DNA of 64,000 nt from Thermoanaerobaculia bacterium (GTDB taxonomy: Bacteria; Acidobacteriota; Thermoanaerobaculia; Multivoradales; J023): assembly GCA_030431255.1 (NCBI GenBank), contig JAUIJL010000004.1, positions 372,001-436,000 of the forward strand, given 5' to 3'. Shown piece by piece: positions 35,689 through 44,678 of the stretch (the first letter of the stretch is position 1; every line of letters starts with the position of its first letter). The position numbers and the translations under genes were made by a program. The notes beneath the pieces are model-generated. The model saw nothing but the letters and a program-made list of their open reading frames with translations, did not search any database and was not told the origin of the DNA.

Positions 35689-38600
35689 GTGACCTCTTCG
35701 AAATCATCTCCCGTCTTTCCCCAGCATCCGATTCGTGTGGTCTCCCAGCGGACCGGGCTCAAGCCCGATTTGATCCGGGCTTGGGAGCGGCGATACGGTG
35801 CGATCAAACCCCGGCGCACCGCCGGTCGCCACCGCTTCTACTCCGACAAGGACATCGAGCGGCTGTTGCTCCTGCGCCGGGCGACATCCTCGGAGAGGTC
35901 CATTGGTCAGCTGGCCCAGCTGAGCGACGAGCAGCTGCGAGCCTTGATCGAAAATGATCGATCCCCCGAGCCGGCCCATCTGCCGGCACTTCCGGAGCAG
36001 AAGCCGGCCAACGTCTTTGACGAGGCCCTCAACGCCATCGCCGAGCTGAGCTCCGAAGCCCTTGCCGCCCGATTGGACCAAGCTGCTCTGAGGCTGGGTT
36101 ACGCCCGGGCCCTCAGCGATTGGGTCGAGCCGCTGCTTGCCGAAGCCCGCGAGCGGCACCGGCTCGGCCGACTGAGGGAAGCCCATCTGCGTTTCGCGGA
36201 ATGCGAGCTTCGCGCCTTCGTCCAGGGCTTGATGCGCCGCGCACCCCTGGACGCCGCGGCGCCACGGGTAGTGGTCGCCACCTTGATCGGCGACCGATGG
36301 GAGCTCGGCGCTCTTCTGATGGCTGCCCATGCGATCGGTGAGGGCTGGCGCGCCGTCTATCTCGGGACCGAGGTGCCGGCGGAGGAAATAGCCGCAGCTC
36401 GCAAGACGACCGAAGCGGTGGCGGTCATGCTCGACCTGCCCGCTCCGCCACGGTACCCAGAGACACGGTACCCAGAGACACGGTGCCCAGAGACACAGCA
36501 CCCTGAGACGCAGCGCCCCGAACAACAAAACCCCGAGCCGAAAAGCCACACTCAAGGTGCCCAGCTGCGCGACCTACGTCGACGGCTCGGCTCCGACGTG
36601 CCGCTGTTGGTCGGAGGGCCGGCCCTTAGCGACCATGCTTCTTCATGGCGCTCCCCCGTCCTCGATGGTGAGGCTTTCGCACCCGCCCTGTCGGTGCAAA
36701 ATCACGGCGAGCTGCGAACACTGCTCGTGCAGCTGCGGGCTCGACATCGAAGCCGCCGGTCTGCCAAGGATAGAGTGGACGCTGCCCAAAGCCCCCTGAG
36801 AGGCCCAGCCGGCGAAGATGTACCCATCGGCCACCGGGAGCTCCCGCTTTCCGCCGATGCTCGACACCACCGACACCTCGAGCCGTCCCTTTTGACCGAG
36901 GGTGGCGGCCTGAGGATCGGCTCTCTGCAATCGGTCCGACGGCTCGTCCACCGCCTCAACGAGCACCCTGACGTCCAGGACGGCCGAGAGCCCCTGTTTT
37001 TCGCCGGTCAGATCAAGGCGGCGGCCTTAATCCACGAGGTCCTGCACCATTGCATGCAAGCTTTCGATAGCGACCCATCCCATCCGTGGTCCACCTTGGC
37101 CGAGCATCGGCTGAGCCAACCGAGCACCGAGGCCTTGGTGGAGCGATTCGCCCGCCTTTTCCCTCCCCTCTCCAGCCACAACCAGCTCGCCGACCAAAGC
37201 TCCAAAGAGCTCGAAACGTCCCGTTGGGGCCGACTGCTGCGCCGACTCTTGGTGTTACGCCGGCTCAACGACAATCCAGCGCTCCAGGGAGCCCGGCGCC
37301 TCTTCGATGACCGGGACCTCAGAGACGATCCGGCCTATGACCAGGTCTGCCGGGATCTCGAGCAGGCGCTGGACGCCTTGTCCAGCCCAGAAGAAGGCTC
37401 CACGCTGCTCGACGAGCTGCTCGGGGCCCAACGGGCCGCCCCGGACGACCTGCCCCGACAGCTCCAACTTTGGCTCGAGACCTGCCCGAGGCTGACCGAC
37501 GAGCTCGCGGATCGGCTGTGGCTGTGCCTCGATGTGCTGCATGAGGAGCGGGCTCCTAGGTGGGATGACATCCACCGACGACCGCTCGATTCCGAGCCTC
37601 GTCTTTCCGAGCCCGATACGGTAGACGCCCCGGCGAGCCTGGTTCCCACAGAGCGGCCTAGTCTTCCTTGGATGCGCGAGCTCGTGCTGATCACCAAGGA
37701 TGTGCTCCTATGGCTCGACCAGCTGTCGTCCGCCCACGGCAAGGCGATCACTACCCTGGACCAGATTCCCGACCAGGAGCTCGAACGGCTGGCAGCCCTC
37801 GGCGTCACGGGAATTTGGTTGGTGGGCATCTGGAAGCGAAGCCCCGCATCACGCCGGATCCGTCGCAGGATGGGTGATGCTGAAGCCGTCGCGTCGCCCT
37901 ACGCCATCGAGGACTACGAGGTGGCTCCGGAGCTCGGGGGTCGGCCGGCAAAAAAGGATCTCGAGCAACGGGCCCGGTCCCGCGGAATTCGGCTGGCTTG
38001 CGATCTGATGCCCAACCATACTGCCATCGACGGTCGTTGGTTGCTCGAGCATCCCGAACGCTTCATGCAAACCGCCGAGCGACCGTTCCCCAGCTACACA
38101 TTCGACGGCGAAGATCTGTCGTCGGACCCGAGGGTCGCGATCTTCCTGGAAGATCACTATTCCGACCAAAGCGATGCTGCCGTGGTCTTCCAACGGGTGG
38201 ATCGATCCACGGGAGAAACCCGTTTCATCTACCATGGCAACGATGGGAACAGCTTGCCTTGGAACGACACCGCCCAGCTCGATTTCAGCCGTGAGGACGT
38301 GCGACGAGCCCTGATCGAGCAGATCGTCGATTTGGCCCAGGAGTTTCCGATCCTGCGTCTGGGTGCTGCCATGACCTTGATTCAAAGGCACTATCAACGG
38401 CTGTGGTTTCCGGAGCCGGGCAAGGGCGGCGCCGTGCCGTCGCGGGCGGAGCACCAGATGACCCGGGAGCAATTTTCACGCTTTATGCCCCGTGAGCTGT
38501 GGCAGGAAGTCTTGGCGGAGGTCGCCGCACGGGCCCCTGGGACCCTGATCCTCGCTGAGGCGCTTTGGAATACCGAGACCTATTTCGCCCACGAGCTCGG

Positions 38601-39324
38601 CATGCATCGGGTCGACAGCTCGGCTTTCTTGGAGCTGCTCACCCAGGGACGTAACGACCAGCTGATCGAAAGCTTGAGGAGCGCCCTGGCCGCCGATCCG
38701 AGCCGCCTCGAAGGTTGGGCTCATTACCTGACTTACCCGGGTCAAATCCACGGGCAGCCCGCCGGGGACGACCGCTACTTCGCCCACTGCACCCTCTTGG
38801 CCACCCTGCCGGGGTGTCCGATCTTCAGTCACCGACAATTCGGGGATCCGACACCGGAGCCTGGGCGGAGCTCGGAGGCAATCCGAGCCGAGGATCCGCT
38901 CTCAACCTGCGCTGCTCACCAGCGCAAAATCGTACCTCTGCTCCGGGACCGCCGACTCTTCGCCCGCGCCGCCGGCCTGACCCTCTTTCCCGTGCACGGG
39001 GCGGAGGATGTGATCGCTTTCGTCAATGGCATGAAGCGGGAGATGCGATGGGTGGTGGTCAACAACAGCCCGGATCCCAAACGCGGCGTCGTTCACTGCT
39101 GCTTCAACCCTGAAAGTCCCGCTTCCGGCTCGACGGATCCGGCTCGCGCGGCCACCTTGGCGGAAGTGCTGCACATCCCCACCACGGGCCCATCCACCCT
39201 TGAGGATCTCCAGAGTGACCGTTCCTTTCAGGTCCACGGTGAGTCGGCGGCGGCCCATGGACTAAGCCTTGAGCTCGAGCCATGGGAAACCCGGGTCTTG
39301 AAGGTAGCTGAACAAGCGGATTAG
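35689..39324 (+). CDS. MerR-type regulator with degenerate B12 domain fused to an inactive GH13-like domain
   Basis: One 1211-residue frame. Residues 12-85 form a MerR helix-turn-helix (LIRAWERRYGAIKPRRT...GRHRFYSD). Residues about 110-350 follow the CarH/LitR-type helical and B12-binding plan, but the expected His before ELG is Trp204 (GDRWELG). An insert of six 5-residue repeats interrupts it. After a linker (365-405), residues 405-1211 resemble a large alpha-amylase-type protein: DLMPNHT at 772-778 and acid E957 (AEALW) are kept, while the nucleophile Asp is Gly892 (RLGAAMT) and the region IV Asp is Gly1018 (TYPGQIHG). It is likely non-catalytic and perhaps sugar-binding. GTG 35689, 14 bp after coaA. 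A sequencing error joining two genes cannot be excluded. Confidence 0.7.
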   Translation: MTSSKSSPVFPQHPIRVVSQRTGLKPDLIRAWERRYGAIKPRRTAGRHRFYSDKDIERLLLLRRATSSERSIGQLAQLSDEQLRALIENDRSPEPAHLPALPEQKPANVFDEALNAIAELSSEALAARLDQAALRLGYARALSDWVEPLLAEARERHRLGRLREAHLRFAECELRAFVQGLMRRAPLDAAAPRVVVATLIGDRWELGALLMAAHAIGEGWRAVYLGTEVPAEEIAAARKTTEAVAVMLDLPAPPRYPETRYPETRCPETQHPETQRPEQQNPEPKSHTQGAQLRDLRRRLGSDVPLLVGGPALSDHASSWRSPVLDGEAFAPALSVQNHGELRTLLVQLRARHRSRRSAKDRVDAAQSPLRGPAGEDVPIGHRELPLSADARHHRHLEPSLLTEGGGLRIGSLQSVRRLVHRLNEHPDVQDGREPLFFAGQIKAAALIHEVLHHCMQAFDSDPSHPWSTLAEHRLSQPSTEALVERFARLFPPLSSHNQLADQSSKELETSRWGRLLRRLLVLRRLNDNPALQGARRLFDDRDLRDDPAYDQVCRDLEQALDALSSPEEGSTLLDELLGAQRAAPDDLPRQLQLWLETCPRLTDELADRLWLCLDVLHEERAPRWDDIHRRPLDSEPRLSEPDTVDAPASLVPTERPSLPWMRELVLITKDVLLWLDQLSSAHGKAITTLDQIPDQELERLAALGVTGIWLVGIWKRSPASRRIRRRMGDAEAVASPYAIEDYEVAPELGGRPAKKDLEQRARSRGIRLACDLMPNHTAIDGRWLLEHPERFMQTAERPFPSYTFDGEDLSSDPRVAIFLEDHYSDQSDAAVVFQRVDRSTGETRFIYHGNDGNSLPWNDTAQLDFSREDVRRALIEQIVDLAQEFPILRLGAAMTLIQRHYQRLWFPEPGKGGAVPSRAEHQMTREQFSRFMPRELWQEVLAEVAARAPGTLILAEALWNTETYFAHELGMHRVDSSAFLELLTQGRNDQLIESLRSALAADPSRLEGWAHYLTYPGQIHGQPAGDDRYFAHCTLLATLPGCPIFSHRQFGDPTPEPGRSSEAIRAEDPLSTCAAHQRKIVPLLRDRRLFARAAGLTLFPVHGAEDVIAFVNGMKREMRWVVVNNSPDPKRGVVHCCFNPESPASGSTDPARAATLAEVLHIPTTGPSTLEDLQSDRSFQVHGESAAAHGLSLELEPWETRVLKVAEQAD
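36451..36540 (+). repeat. Six in-frame 15-bp repeats in the B12-like domain
   Basis: Six tandem 15-bp units starting CGGTACCCAGAGACA encode RYPET-like pentapeptides. The first two are identical and the last three have diverged. They form a hydrophilic loop inside the B12-binding-like domain. Confidence 0.9.
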
Positions 39325-40589
39325 GAAATCGCCGACACGGGCTCCGTCACAGGCGACAAGGTTTGGAGCCCTCCAGCAGCGGGACCTTGGTCTTTTTCGA
39401 TACCTTGGTCCCTATCGATACCTTGGTCTTTCTCGACACCCTGGTCTTGGCCGACGCCTTGGTCTCGTTTTTCCGCCGGCTCGAGATCCACGACCTCCAG
39501 ACGATGAGCCTCTTGAGCTTCCGGAGCCTCCCAATGGTCGAGCAGAAGCTCGAGGTCGCCCTCGCGGGCCTTGTCGGCCTCCAAAGCCGATCGCACAGAT
39601 TCTGGGCTCGCTTCCAAATAGGTCAGCTGCACCGCGGCACCAAGCTCGGCAAAGAGACGGATCAAATGATCTCGAAGCTGACGACCGAGATTCATGTCCA
39701 GCCAGACAAAGGACTGGCCGCGCGACAGCATCTCGCGTGCTTGACCCCGCGCTTCGGAGATCACCGCACCTTGATTCTCTCGCCAAGTGATCCCGTGTTT
39801 TGCTCTGAGGGCGTCGATATCGAGGAGCGGCTCATCCGACAGATTGCGCTCCACCCAGCGCCGCTTGCCGGCACCCGGAAGGCCCGACATCAAGACGACT
39901 CGGGGCCCTTCGCCATCCACTAGGGCTCGGGGGTCGTCGGTCAGCTGGTGGAAGTATCGGAAGCGGGTGGCCGCCGAAGGAAAATCGAAGGCACGTTCGA
40001 AGCAGCCGAGCTCCGAGCAAATCTGCTCATAGGCTCGATGTCGATCGTCCAGATCTTGGGGATCGTCACAAATCCGTCCATCGGCATCGGCTCGTCCGAG
40101 GATGCCCAGCAGATCGCAACGCAGGGACTGGCTGATGGTCAGCACCTGCCGTTCCTGATGATCGCTGTCCCTCAGATAAAGCGGAACCATGTGATGCCGA
40201 ACCAAGGCGCATATCCGCTCTCTCCGGCTCGCGGACACGCCGTCCGACCACAGCAGTCTTCGAGCCAACAACGCGCCACGACGGGCATGCCCTCGGGAGG
40301 TGACCCGCCCACCCGCTTGAACTTTGGTGCATTCGGGTTTGGCGGCATCGTGCAATAGGGCGGAAGCGAAGAGATCCTGTCTCAGGGTCTCGTCCAGTCG
40401 ACCCCAGGAATCGAGCCCGACCATCGCCTCACAGACCATGCGCGTGTGAATCCAAACATCCCCCTCAGCATGGTAGCTGGGGTTCTGAGGACAGCCTTTC
40501 AGGTTGCGGATCCAAGCAAAGCGCGCATCGATTTCATCCCAAGGAACAGGACTTCCCGGTCCGGGACAAAGCTGAAAAATATCTACCAT
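39321..40589 (-). CDS. HD-domain phosphohydrolase fused to a P-loop kinase
   Basis: Protein of about 422 residues. The N-terminal half has the HD signature (HAEGDVWIHTRMV, LLHDAAKPECT, RHHMVPLYL). The C-terminal half is a polynucleotide-kinase-like P-loop domain with VVLMSGLPGAGKRRWVERN; the usual Ser/Thr after GK is Arg. Such HD-kinase pairs are linked to RNA or nucleotide repair, but the substrate is unknown. The tail carries six-residue repeats (DQGVEK type). ATG 40589 (MVDIFQLCPG) is preferred over ATG 40634 because the conserved start follows it. Its stop overlaps the stop of the convergent fusion gene (TTAG). Confidence 0.8.
   Translation of the reverse strand: MVDIFQLCPGPGSPVPWDEIDARFAWIRNLKGCPQNPSYHAEGDVWIHTRMVCEAMVGLDSWGRLDETLRQDLFASALLHDAAKPECTKVQAGGRVTSRGHARRGALLARRLLWSDGVSASRRERICALVRHHMVPLYLRDSDHQERQVLTISQSLRCDLLGILGRADADGRICDDPQDLDDRHRAYEQICSELGCFERAFDFPSAATRFRYFHQLTDDPRALVDGEGPRVVLMSGLPGAGKRRWVERNLSDEPLLDIDALRAKHGITWRENQGAVISEARGQAREMLSRGQSFVWLDMNLGRQLRDHLIRLFAELGAAVQLTYLEASPESVRSALEADKAREGDLELLLDHWEAPEAQEAHRLEVVDLEPAEKRDQGVGQDQGVEKDQGIDRDQGIEKDQGPAAGGLQTLSPVTEPVSAIS
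39385..39467 (-). repeat. In-frame 18-bp repeats in the HD-kinase C-terminal tail
   Basis: Four and a half units of 18 bp with core CCTTGGTC (plus strand) encode DQG[VI][EGD][KQR] hexapeptides at the very end of the protein. They look like a recently expanded low-complexity tail. Confidence 0.9.
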
Positions 40590-40756
40590 CTTCTCGAGTC
40601 GATCCTCCCCCGGAGGTGATTGCGTCCCAATCATCGACGGATCTTGTCGGCTTTTACAGTTGGTTTTTCAGAGCAGTGATCTCAGCTCTCGGAGCATCGC
40701 CCATCCTATTGTTCCGGCACTCAAATGTCCAACCGTTCAAGAAGCACGGAGCTGGG

Positions 40757-42283
40757 CTAGGCAAGACCATGTTTGCGCTTCAGGAAGTCGGCCAAACGCA
40801 AGGCGAGAGCTACGATCGTATAGGTTGGATTGACGAATCCACCGGTCGGAAATACCGAGCTGCTCGCCACGAAAAGGTTGTTCACACCATGGGCCTTGCA
40901 GTCGGCATCGACCACCCCCTTCTTGGGAGAAGGGTGCATGCGAGTCGTGCCCATGGGATGGGCGCCCAGGTAGCACGGTGCCGTGTAGAGCGGATCCGCG
41001 ACACTCAAGTGCATCCTGCCACGGGCCAACCGACCGAATTCCATCGCCAGCAGCTCCAACGTCCGTCCGACGCTCTCATCCATCTGCTCGTTGCTTCGCC
41101 ACTCCACCACCAGCCGCTGCTGCCCCAGGGGATCGCGCTCCGATCCCAAACGGACCCTGCTGTGATGCAGGGGCACATGCTCATTGTAGAGCTTGGCGCT
41201 GTAGATAGGCTTTGATCGACGGGCGGGACGGCTACCGCTGAGCACCGTTTGGTCGAGACCCCGGGCCAAACCGCCGACTTCTTGGGACAGCCCTCCGGCT
41301 TTGGCGGCTATCTCCTCCCGATCGAGCTCACTCAGTCGAACCCCGCAGTTGAGCATCTTCAAGCTCCGCTGGGCTTCGCGGTTAGGAGAAAACACATAGT
41401 AGGAGTAGTAGCGGACCGCATCTGCACCGGTGCCCTCCCAGGGGCGTCTTTTCTCCTGGGTCGGCACCAATTGCGCCGTCCGGGGCAAACGGGTGTGGTC
41501 CATGTAATAGCGCCCCAAGACATCGAAGTCGTTGGCGAGGCCAGCTTTCTGGACCTGATTCGAAGCTAAGAGAAGCCGGGCACAATCGAGGGCTCCGGCC
41601 GCGACGACAAATTCCTGGGCCTTGAATCTGAGCTCCCGGCCGGCGAAATTGCTTACCACCGCTTCCTCGATCCCAGCCCCGTCAGGGTAGGCCAGCAGCT
41701 CCAATACATTGGCATGGAGGTAGACCGTGACCCGCTCCGAGCTTTCCAGGTCATCACGGTAGAGCACACCGAATCGGGCTACCGGGTGGCTGCGGAATAG
41801 GGCCTTCGGAACGAAGCGAGTGAAGTCCGGGCCCGCGAGCCGGTTGTAGCCGACCAACGCCCCTTCGCGGCGGTAGGTCTTGAATGTTCGAATCTTCAAT
41901 AAGGGAGCGGCACGCTGGTAGTAGGGAATCAGCTCCTCGGGACCGAACGGCCACCCACTGTCCGGAACCCAATCCCTGGCCTCGTAGTCGATCTCGTCCA
42001 AGGGTCTGCAGGTACCGGTCCAGATATCGGAAGTCCCTCCAAAGACTCGGCTTCTCGACGTCTGCAGGTAGGACTTATTTCGGTGCGGACCATCGAAAGT
42101 CCCGTCGAGAAGGCCGCTCGCGTTTTCGTCGGTTTCGAGGCCGCCGCTTTCCAGAAGCGCCACCCGGAGCCCGCTGTCTTTCAGAGCCAGCGCCAAGGAG
42201 ACTCCTGCAAAGCCGGCCCCGATGACGCAAACGTCGGCACGCACCACGGTGCCGCTTTCCAACTGCCGACAATCCACGAGCAC
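40757..42283 (-). CDS. GMC-family FAD oxidoreductase
   Basis: Flavoenzyme of 508 residues that oxidises an alcohol, sugar or sterol-like substrate. It has the FAD motif VCVIGAGFAGVSLALAL, the mid-region SRVFGGTSDIWTG, and the GMC C-terminal block with HPMGTTRM, FVASSSVFPTGGFVNPTYTIVALA, containing the catalytic His/Asn pair. It has no signal of its own; its Tat-signal partner lies 12 bp upstream, so the pair probably leaves the cytoplasm together, as known for two-subunit GMC dehydrogenases. GTG 42283 or GTG 42277 may be the start. Confidence 0.9.
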   Translation of the reverse strand: MLVDCRQLESGTVVRADVCVIGAGFAGVSLALALKDSGLRVALLESGGLETDENASGLLDGTFDGPHRNKSYLQTSRSRVFGGTSDIWTGTCRPLDEIDYEARDWVPDSGWPFGPEELIPYYQRAAPLLKIRTFKTYRREGALVGYNRLAGPDFTRFVPKALFRSHPVARFGVLYRDDLESSERVTVYLHANVLELLAYPDGAGIEEAVVSNFAGRELRFKAQEFVVAAGALDCARLLLASNQVQKAGLANDFDVLGRYYMDHTRLPRTAQLVPTQEKRRPWEGTGADAVRYYSYYVFSPNREAQRSLKMLNCGVRLSELDREEIAAKAGGLSQEVGGLARGLDQTVLSGSRPARRSKPIYSAKLYNEHVPLHHSRVRLGSERDPLGQQRLVVEWRSNEQMDESVGRTLELLAMEFGRLARGRMHLSVADPLYTAPCYLGAHPMGTTRMHPSPKKGVVDADCKAHGVNNLFVASSSVFPTGGFVNPTYTIVALALRLADFLKRKHGLA

Positions 42284-42295
42284 CCGGCTACCTTC

Positions 42296-42712
42296 CTATC
42301 TCGGCCACTGTAACTCGCCGCGTTCCATCATCAGTGCCACTAGCCCAGAAAAGCGGCATTCCGTTCGAGATAGAACCCAACCGTCGACACGAAAAATATT
42401 GCCCGTGGAGTAGTCGAGCCGAATCGTCTTGTCGAGCTGCTTCCATGGGTTGCCGCGAAGGTTCCCGTCTTCGTCCGCAAACGTCAAGGGTATCAGCAGC
42501 TCGGGATCGGATTCCCCGGGTGCTTGCTCCAAATACCGACGACCGAGGGCAGAGATGTCTTTGACATGGGGCAACACCTCGTCCACCTCGACAACCCACT
42601 CCTCGTAGTCGCGCTCGTGGGTAAAATAGCGCAAAGTGAGCCCGGCGCCACCCACGGCGCTCACCAAGCCGAGGGACGCCAACATTTTGCGCCGAGTCCA
42701 GGTATTCGACAT
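42296..42712 (-). CDS. Tat-signal small subunit of the GMC oxidoreductase
   Basis: Protein of 138 residues beginning MSNTWTRRKMLASLGLVSAV, a twin-arginine signal with hydrophobic core. The mature part ends VDGWVLSRTECRFSGLVALM, a pattern common in small partners of GMC dehydrogenases. It likely carries the large subunit through the Tat system and may help electron transfer. First gene of the pair; the AT-rich region at 42915-42960 upstream probably holds its promoter. Confidence 0.75.
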   Translation of the reverse strand: MSNTWTRRKMLASLGLVSAVGGAGLTLRYFTHERDYEEWVVEVDEVLPHVKDISALGRRYLEQAPGESDPELLIPLTFADEDGNLRGNPWKQLDKTIRLDYSTGNIFRVDGWVLSRTECRFSGLVALMMERGELQWPR

Positions 42713-43077
42713 GATCCATCTCCACTCGCCTACGCGGGTCTACCGACCCGATTTGAGCGCGCATCTCCTGCTCTTGATGGGCAGGGGTCCGACCCCAAAG
42801 GCAAATTCTTGCAGATAGCCGAAGATAAATCGAACGGATTGGAACGGCAGCGTCCCGGATCTTTGGATCCCGGCCGTGGATCGTTTGTTTGCACGCAAAG
42901 CTGCAGTTGCATCCCGATTTTCTGTTGCACTTTAAATTATCTTATGCAAAACTATCTATATTCTGCTCGGGGTTCGGCGAACCCTCTCTCTCCTCCTCCT
43001 TCAGGGTTCGCCGAACCGAATCTTTCTCTCCGTCCCCGGCCCGGCCTGCTCCAAGAAGCGGTGGGTGATCGATAATC
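42713..43077. other. Divergent regulatory region with AT-rich core
   Basis: About 365 bp with no gene. The interval 42915-42960 is sharply AT-rich compared with its surroundings and is the likely promoter site for the leftward GMC pair and the rightward membrane gene. A long hairpin at 42971-43017 lies on the rightward side. Confidence 0.5.
42971..43017. repeat. 15-bp-arm inverted repeat
   Basis: GGTTCGGCGAACCCT (42971-42985) and AGGGTTCGCCGAACC (43003-43017) are perfect reverse complements around a 17-nt pyrimidine-rich loop. Each arm is itself near-palindromic (GGTTCG/CGAACC), so it may be a pair of operator sites or a strong RNA hairpin in the leader of the next gene. Confidence 0.85.
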
Positions 43078-43461
43078 ATGTCGGCCCATCGCGATCCGCT
43101 CCCACCACTGCCCCCGCTCACCCGCGTTTTGCTGCTGATCCTCGGTTGGATTTTGGTCCTAGTAGGCATCGCCGGCTTGGTGCTACCCGGGCTCCAAGGC
43201 ATCTTGACCATCTTGCTCGGCGGTGCCTTGCTCTCCCTGGTCAGTCGCTCAATCCTCTTGCTGATGCGTCGTTGCTTTGGCCGATGGCCCAGGGCTTGGC
43301 GCAAAATGCTCCGCCTGCGCCGACGCATTCATCGCTGGCTAACTGGCGGTCACCGCAATCAGAGCCAGACTGATCCATCCACTGACGACGACCCAAACGA
43401 CTCGCCGGCCGGCGCGCAGAACGGCGCACCAGAGCCGAATCCGTCAAAACTTCAAGGGTAG
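43078..43461 (+). CDS. Small membrane protein of the PGPGW/DUF454-like type
   Basis: Protein of 127 residues with two close membrane segments (residues 15-55: VLLLILGWILVLVGIAGLVLPG and ILTILLGGALLSLVS), a basic stretch (RRCFGRWPRAWRKMLRLRRR) and a polar Asp/Pro-rich tail. The GIAGLVLPG turn matches small inner-membrane proteins annotated as PGPGW or YbaN-like. Function unknown. Confidence 0.65.
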   Translation: MSAHRDPLPPLPPLTRVLLLILGWILVLVGIAGLVLPGLQGILTILLGGALLSLVSRSILLLMRRCFGRWPRAWRKMLRLRRRIHRWLTGGHRNQSQTDPSTDDDPNDSPAGAQNGAPEPNPSKLQG

Positions 43462-43509
43462 GTCAGTGAGAGCGTTGGATGGGCCGCTGAAGATCTGAAG
43501 GGAGTCGCT

Positions 43510-44577
43510 TCAACGACACGAAAAAGGGCTGCTTTCCTCACCGAGGAAGCTCGCGGCCGCCAGTCGACCGACCTCCCAGCTACAGCCCATGCCGTGGCCG
43601 CCTAAGCCCGCGACCCAAAAGAGGCCCTCGACGTTTGGATCCCATCCGATGGTGAATCGGTGGTCGGAAGCGTGGGTTCGCAAACATGCCCACACGCGCC
43701 TGATCTTCGCTTCGGAAAACGTCGGCAGAGTCTTTAGAATCTTCTCCGCTAGAGCCTCGGACGCGCCATCGCTCACGTTTTCCTCGAAATGGCTGACGGC
43801 CTCTTCATCGCACATCGAGAACAACAAACCGCCGGACTCCGGTCTGAAATAGAGCTCCTGGTCTAGGTTCCACACAAACGGTTGATCCTCAGCCATCCCG
43901 TGCACGCCGTCGAGCACGAAGAGATGCCGTTTCAGTGGACGGTGCATTTGGGAATCCGAGCCGGCCCAGCCCGCGATCCGCGACACCCAAGCTCCCCCCG
44001 CGTTGACTAAGCGGTGGGTCTCGAACGTTCCACGGGAGGTCTCGACCCGGAACGTGGACCCGGTTTCGAGGCTCACCACCTCGCAGTCGGTGATCAGCTC
44101 GACACCACGCGCCCGAGCCTCTTCCAAATAGAAGCTCAACAACGCCCAATTGTCGATCACTCCATCACTCGGGGTGAGCAGCGCGCCATCGAACCGATGC
44201 CCTCGAAGCAGGGGTACTTTTTCGACGGCTTGCTCCGGGCTCAGGAGCTCGCCGGCGAGAAGATTCGGCTCTCTGACCGCCTCCAACTGCTCTGCTCGGC
44301 CGAGCAACAAGGACCCCACCTCCTGAAAACCGATACGCTCTCGAAGATCTCCGTAGGCCGCGCGGCTGGCCACGGCGAGTTTCCGAATGCCGGGATCTTC
44401 CACGGATTGAAGCAACAGAGCGGCGTTACGACCGGAGGCGTGGGCCCCGGGGGTCTTCTCTTGCTCCACGATGCAAATCGAGCCGGAGAAGGATGGGCTC
44501 CGGCTCAGGTGGAACGCGGTGGCGGCACCGGCAAAGCCGCTGCCGATGATCAGCACGTCATAGCTTCTTGTGGGCAT
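43510..44577 (-). CDS. FAD-dependent oxidoreductase of the D-amino acid oxidase (DAO) family
   Basis: Flavoprotein of 355 residues with FAD motif DVLIIGSGFAGAATAFHL, a SGRNAALLLQSVEDP segment near the flavin, and the C-terminal GLFWVAGLGGHGMGCSWEVGR block. This is the DAO/glycine-oxidase fold acting on amines or amino acids; the substrate is not evident. ATG 44577 (MPTRSYDVLI) is preferred because the FAD motif follows directly. It lies just after the terminator of the respiratory operon and has its own, unidentified promoter. Confidence 0.87.
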   Translation of the reverse strand: MPTRSYDVLIIGSGFAGAATAFHLSRSPSFSGSICIVEQEKTPGAHASGRNAALLLQSVEDPGIRKLAVASRAAYGDLRERIGFQEVGSLLLGRAEQLEAVREPNLLAGELLSPEQAVEKVPLLRGHRFDGALLTPSDGVIDNWALLSFYLEEARARGVELITDCEVVSLETGSTFRVETSRGTFETHRLVNAGGAWVSRIAGWAGSDSQMHRPLKRHLFVLDGVHGMAEDQPFVWNLDQELYFRPESGGLLFSMCDEEAVSHFEENVSDGASEALAEKILKTLPTFSEAKIRRVWACLRTHASDHRFTIGWDPNVEGLFWVAGLGGHGMGCSWEVGRLAAASFLGEESSPFSCR

Positions 44578-44601
44578 ATCAGTGGCAGAAATCAGAGAAC
44601 A

Positions 44602-44629
44602 AAGAAGCCGGGCACGGGCCCGGCTTCTT
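44602..44629 (-). terminator. Terminator of the act-cox operon
   Basis: AAGAAGCCGGGC (44602-44613) and GCCCGGCTTCTT (44618-44629) form a perfect 12-bp stem with a 4-nt loop. On the minus strand a T-rich tail (TTTGTTCT) follows, 50 bp after the coxD stop. Confidence 0.8.
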
Positions 44630-44678
44630 CTCAGCACGACGAATCAGCCCGTCGGCATATGGAATATCAGTGAAAAGC

